A stretch of DNA of 64,000 bases from Acinetobacter lwoffii (GTDB lineage Bacteria; Pseudomonadota; Gammaproteobacteria; Pseudomonadales; Moraxellaceae): assembly GCF_029024105.1 (NCBI RefSeq), contig NZ_CP118963.1:2604001-2668000 (forward strand), read 5' to 3'. This document shows, piece after piece, positions 63,619 to 64,000 of the stretch. The stretch's first letter is position 1. Each line of letters begins with the position of its first letter. The notes under the pieces were generated by a model, which saw nothing but the letters and a program-made list of their open reading frames with translations, searched no databases and had not been told where the DNA came from. Both the position numbers and the translations under genes were made by a program.

Positions 63619-64000
63619 GCAGCTTCTTCCGCTTGTGTTTCTATAATTGGGCGTTCGATTTCTGGATCATCGACTAACACGCCTACGCTTTCGAGCTTAA
63701 TTTGTAAAATCTGACGTTCTTCTTTACGTTCAATCAAAGCATCCCATGCACTTTGATATACTTTTTTCGCATTTTCAATATCATTTTTGGCAACATAGAT
63801 ATCGCCACGTGCTTCATCGGCAGTTGCTTTAAATGCAGGTTCAGTCACTGCTTCTAAAGTTTTCAATGCAGCATCATATTTTTTCTGTGCCAGTTGCGCA
63901 TAGGCCAGACGAAGTTTAACCACCTGAACCAGGCCTTTATCATCTACTTTCGAGTTTTCAACTTTCTGTAGTGCTTTCTCGGCCGCAGCATAATCTTCTT
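63615..64000 (-). CDS. YfgM-like tetratricopeptide protein, 5' part outside window
   Basis: The frame is open from the window edge to the stop at 63615; the visible 127 residues (EDYAAAEKALQKVENSKVDDKG ... ) contain TPR-like helices (LRLAYAQLAQKKYDAALKTLE, ARGDIYVAKNDIENAKKVYQSA). The position immediately upstream of bamB matches yfgM, an inner-membrane protein that works with the periplasmic chaperone network. The N-terminal membrane anchor lies outside the window. Confidence 0.85.
   Translation of the reverse strand, partial: EDYAAAEKALQKVENSKVDDKGLVQVVKLRLAYAQLAQKKYDAALKTLEAVTEPAFKATADEARGDIYVAKNDIENAKKVYQSAWDALIERKEERQILQIKLESVGVLVDDPEIERPIIETQAEEAA

Noticed and set aside
1..64000. CRISPR arrays, prophage genes, tRNA or rRNA genes
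   Set aside because: No regularly spaced repeats, phage structural genes or RNA-gene signatures were found on reading both strands.

Overview
The window is a 64-kb piece of a gammaproteobacterial chromosome that fits Acinetobacter (Moraxellaceae). The evidence is the AT-rich but strongly coding DNA, an aspS-to-ilvE interval filled with glycosyltransferases (the position of the lipooligosaccharide outer-core locus in that genus), a baeSR pair that reads like the Acinetobacter one, and the trpFB, rapZ-HPr-darP and der-bamB arrangements. The species cannot be fixed from the sequence. Almost all DNA is genic. No rRNA, tRNA, CRISPR array or prophage was seen.

Layout, left to right. (1) 1-8.2 kb: the 5' part of thrS, a PLP-aldolase/FAD-oxidoreductase gene pair, an acyl-CoA synthetase, and trpF-trpB. 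(2) 8.3-11.1 kb: a cobalamin riboswitch, btuB and a PduO-type cobalamin adenosyltransferase. (3) 11.2-17.1 kb: glycerophosphodiesterase, delta-9 desaturase, selO, an ORF interrupted by an in-frame stop, a small DnaA-box cluster that doubles as a perfect hairpin, a YjbR-like protein and an acetyltransferase. (4) 17.2-20.4 kb: baeSR with a divergent Met/His-rich lipoprotein. (5) 20.6-24.4 kb: two tandem paralogous acyl-CoA dehydrogenases. (6) 24.4-31.3 kb: small genes, psiE, a phospholipase-D-type enzyme, and a znuD-like receptor divergent from a DUF4184 membrane protein across a near-perfect Zur palindrome.

(7) 31.4-40.6 kb: aspS, then a low-GC island of surface-glycan genes, ending at ilvE. 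The island holds an acyltransferase, a GT6 enzyme of the ABO blood-group family, a GT32-like enzyme, two GT25 enzymes, a Stealth phosphotransferase and a DxD glycosyltransferase. (8) 40.6-46.9 kb: glnE, a stand-alone TnpB element inserted directly upstream of glnE in the same orientation, a GAF histidine kinase and a 0.7-kb AT-rich gap. (9) 46.9-55.2 kb: housekeeping genes darP, HPr, rapZ, panC, panB, folK, pcnB, comEA and mazG, all leftward, followed by an SDR enzyme and a phosphopantetheinyl transferase. (10) 55.2-59.5 kb: three genes for unrecognised exported proteins in one leftward operon ending in a good terminator. (11) 59.66-60.75 kb: a complete 1,099-bp IS with 12-bp inverted ends and a 9-bp target duplication. 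(12) 60.9-64 kb: der, bamB and the start of a YfgM-like gene.

Most promising for follow-up are the GT6 enzyme in the outer-core locus, the uncharacterised exported three-gene operon with an IS just upstream of it, the TnpB element whose implied guide lies in the glnE leader, and the DnaA-box hairpin.
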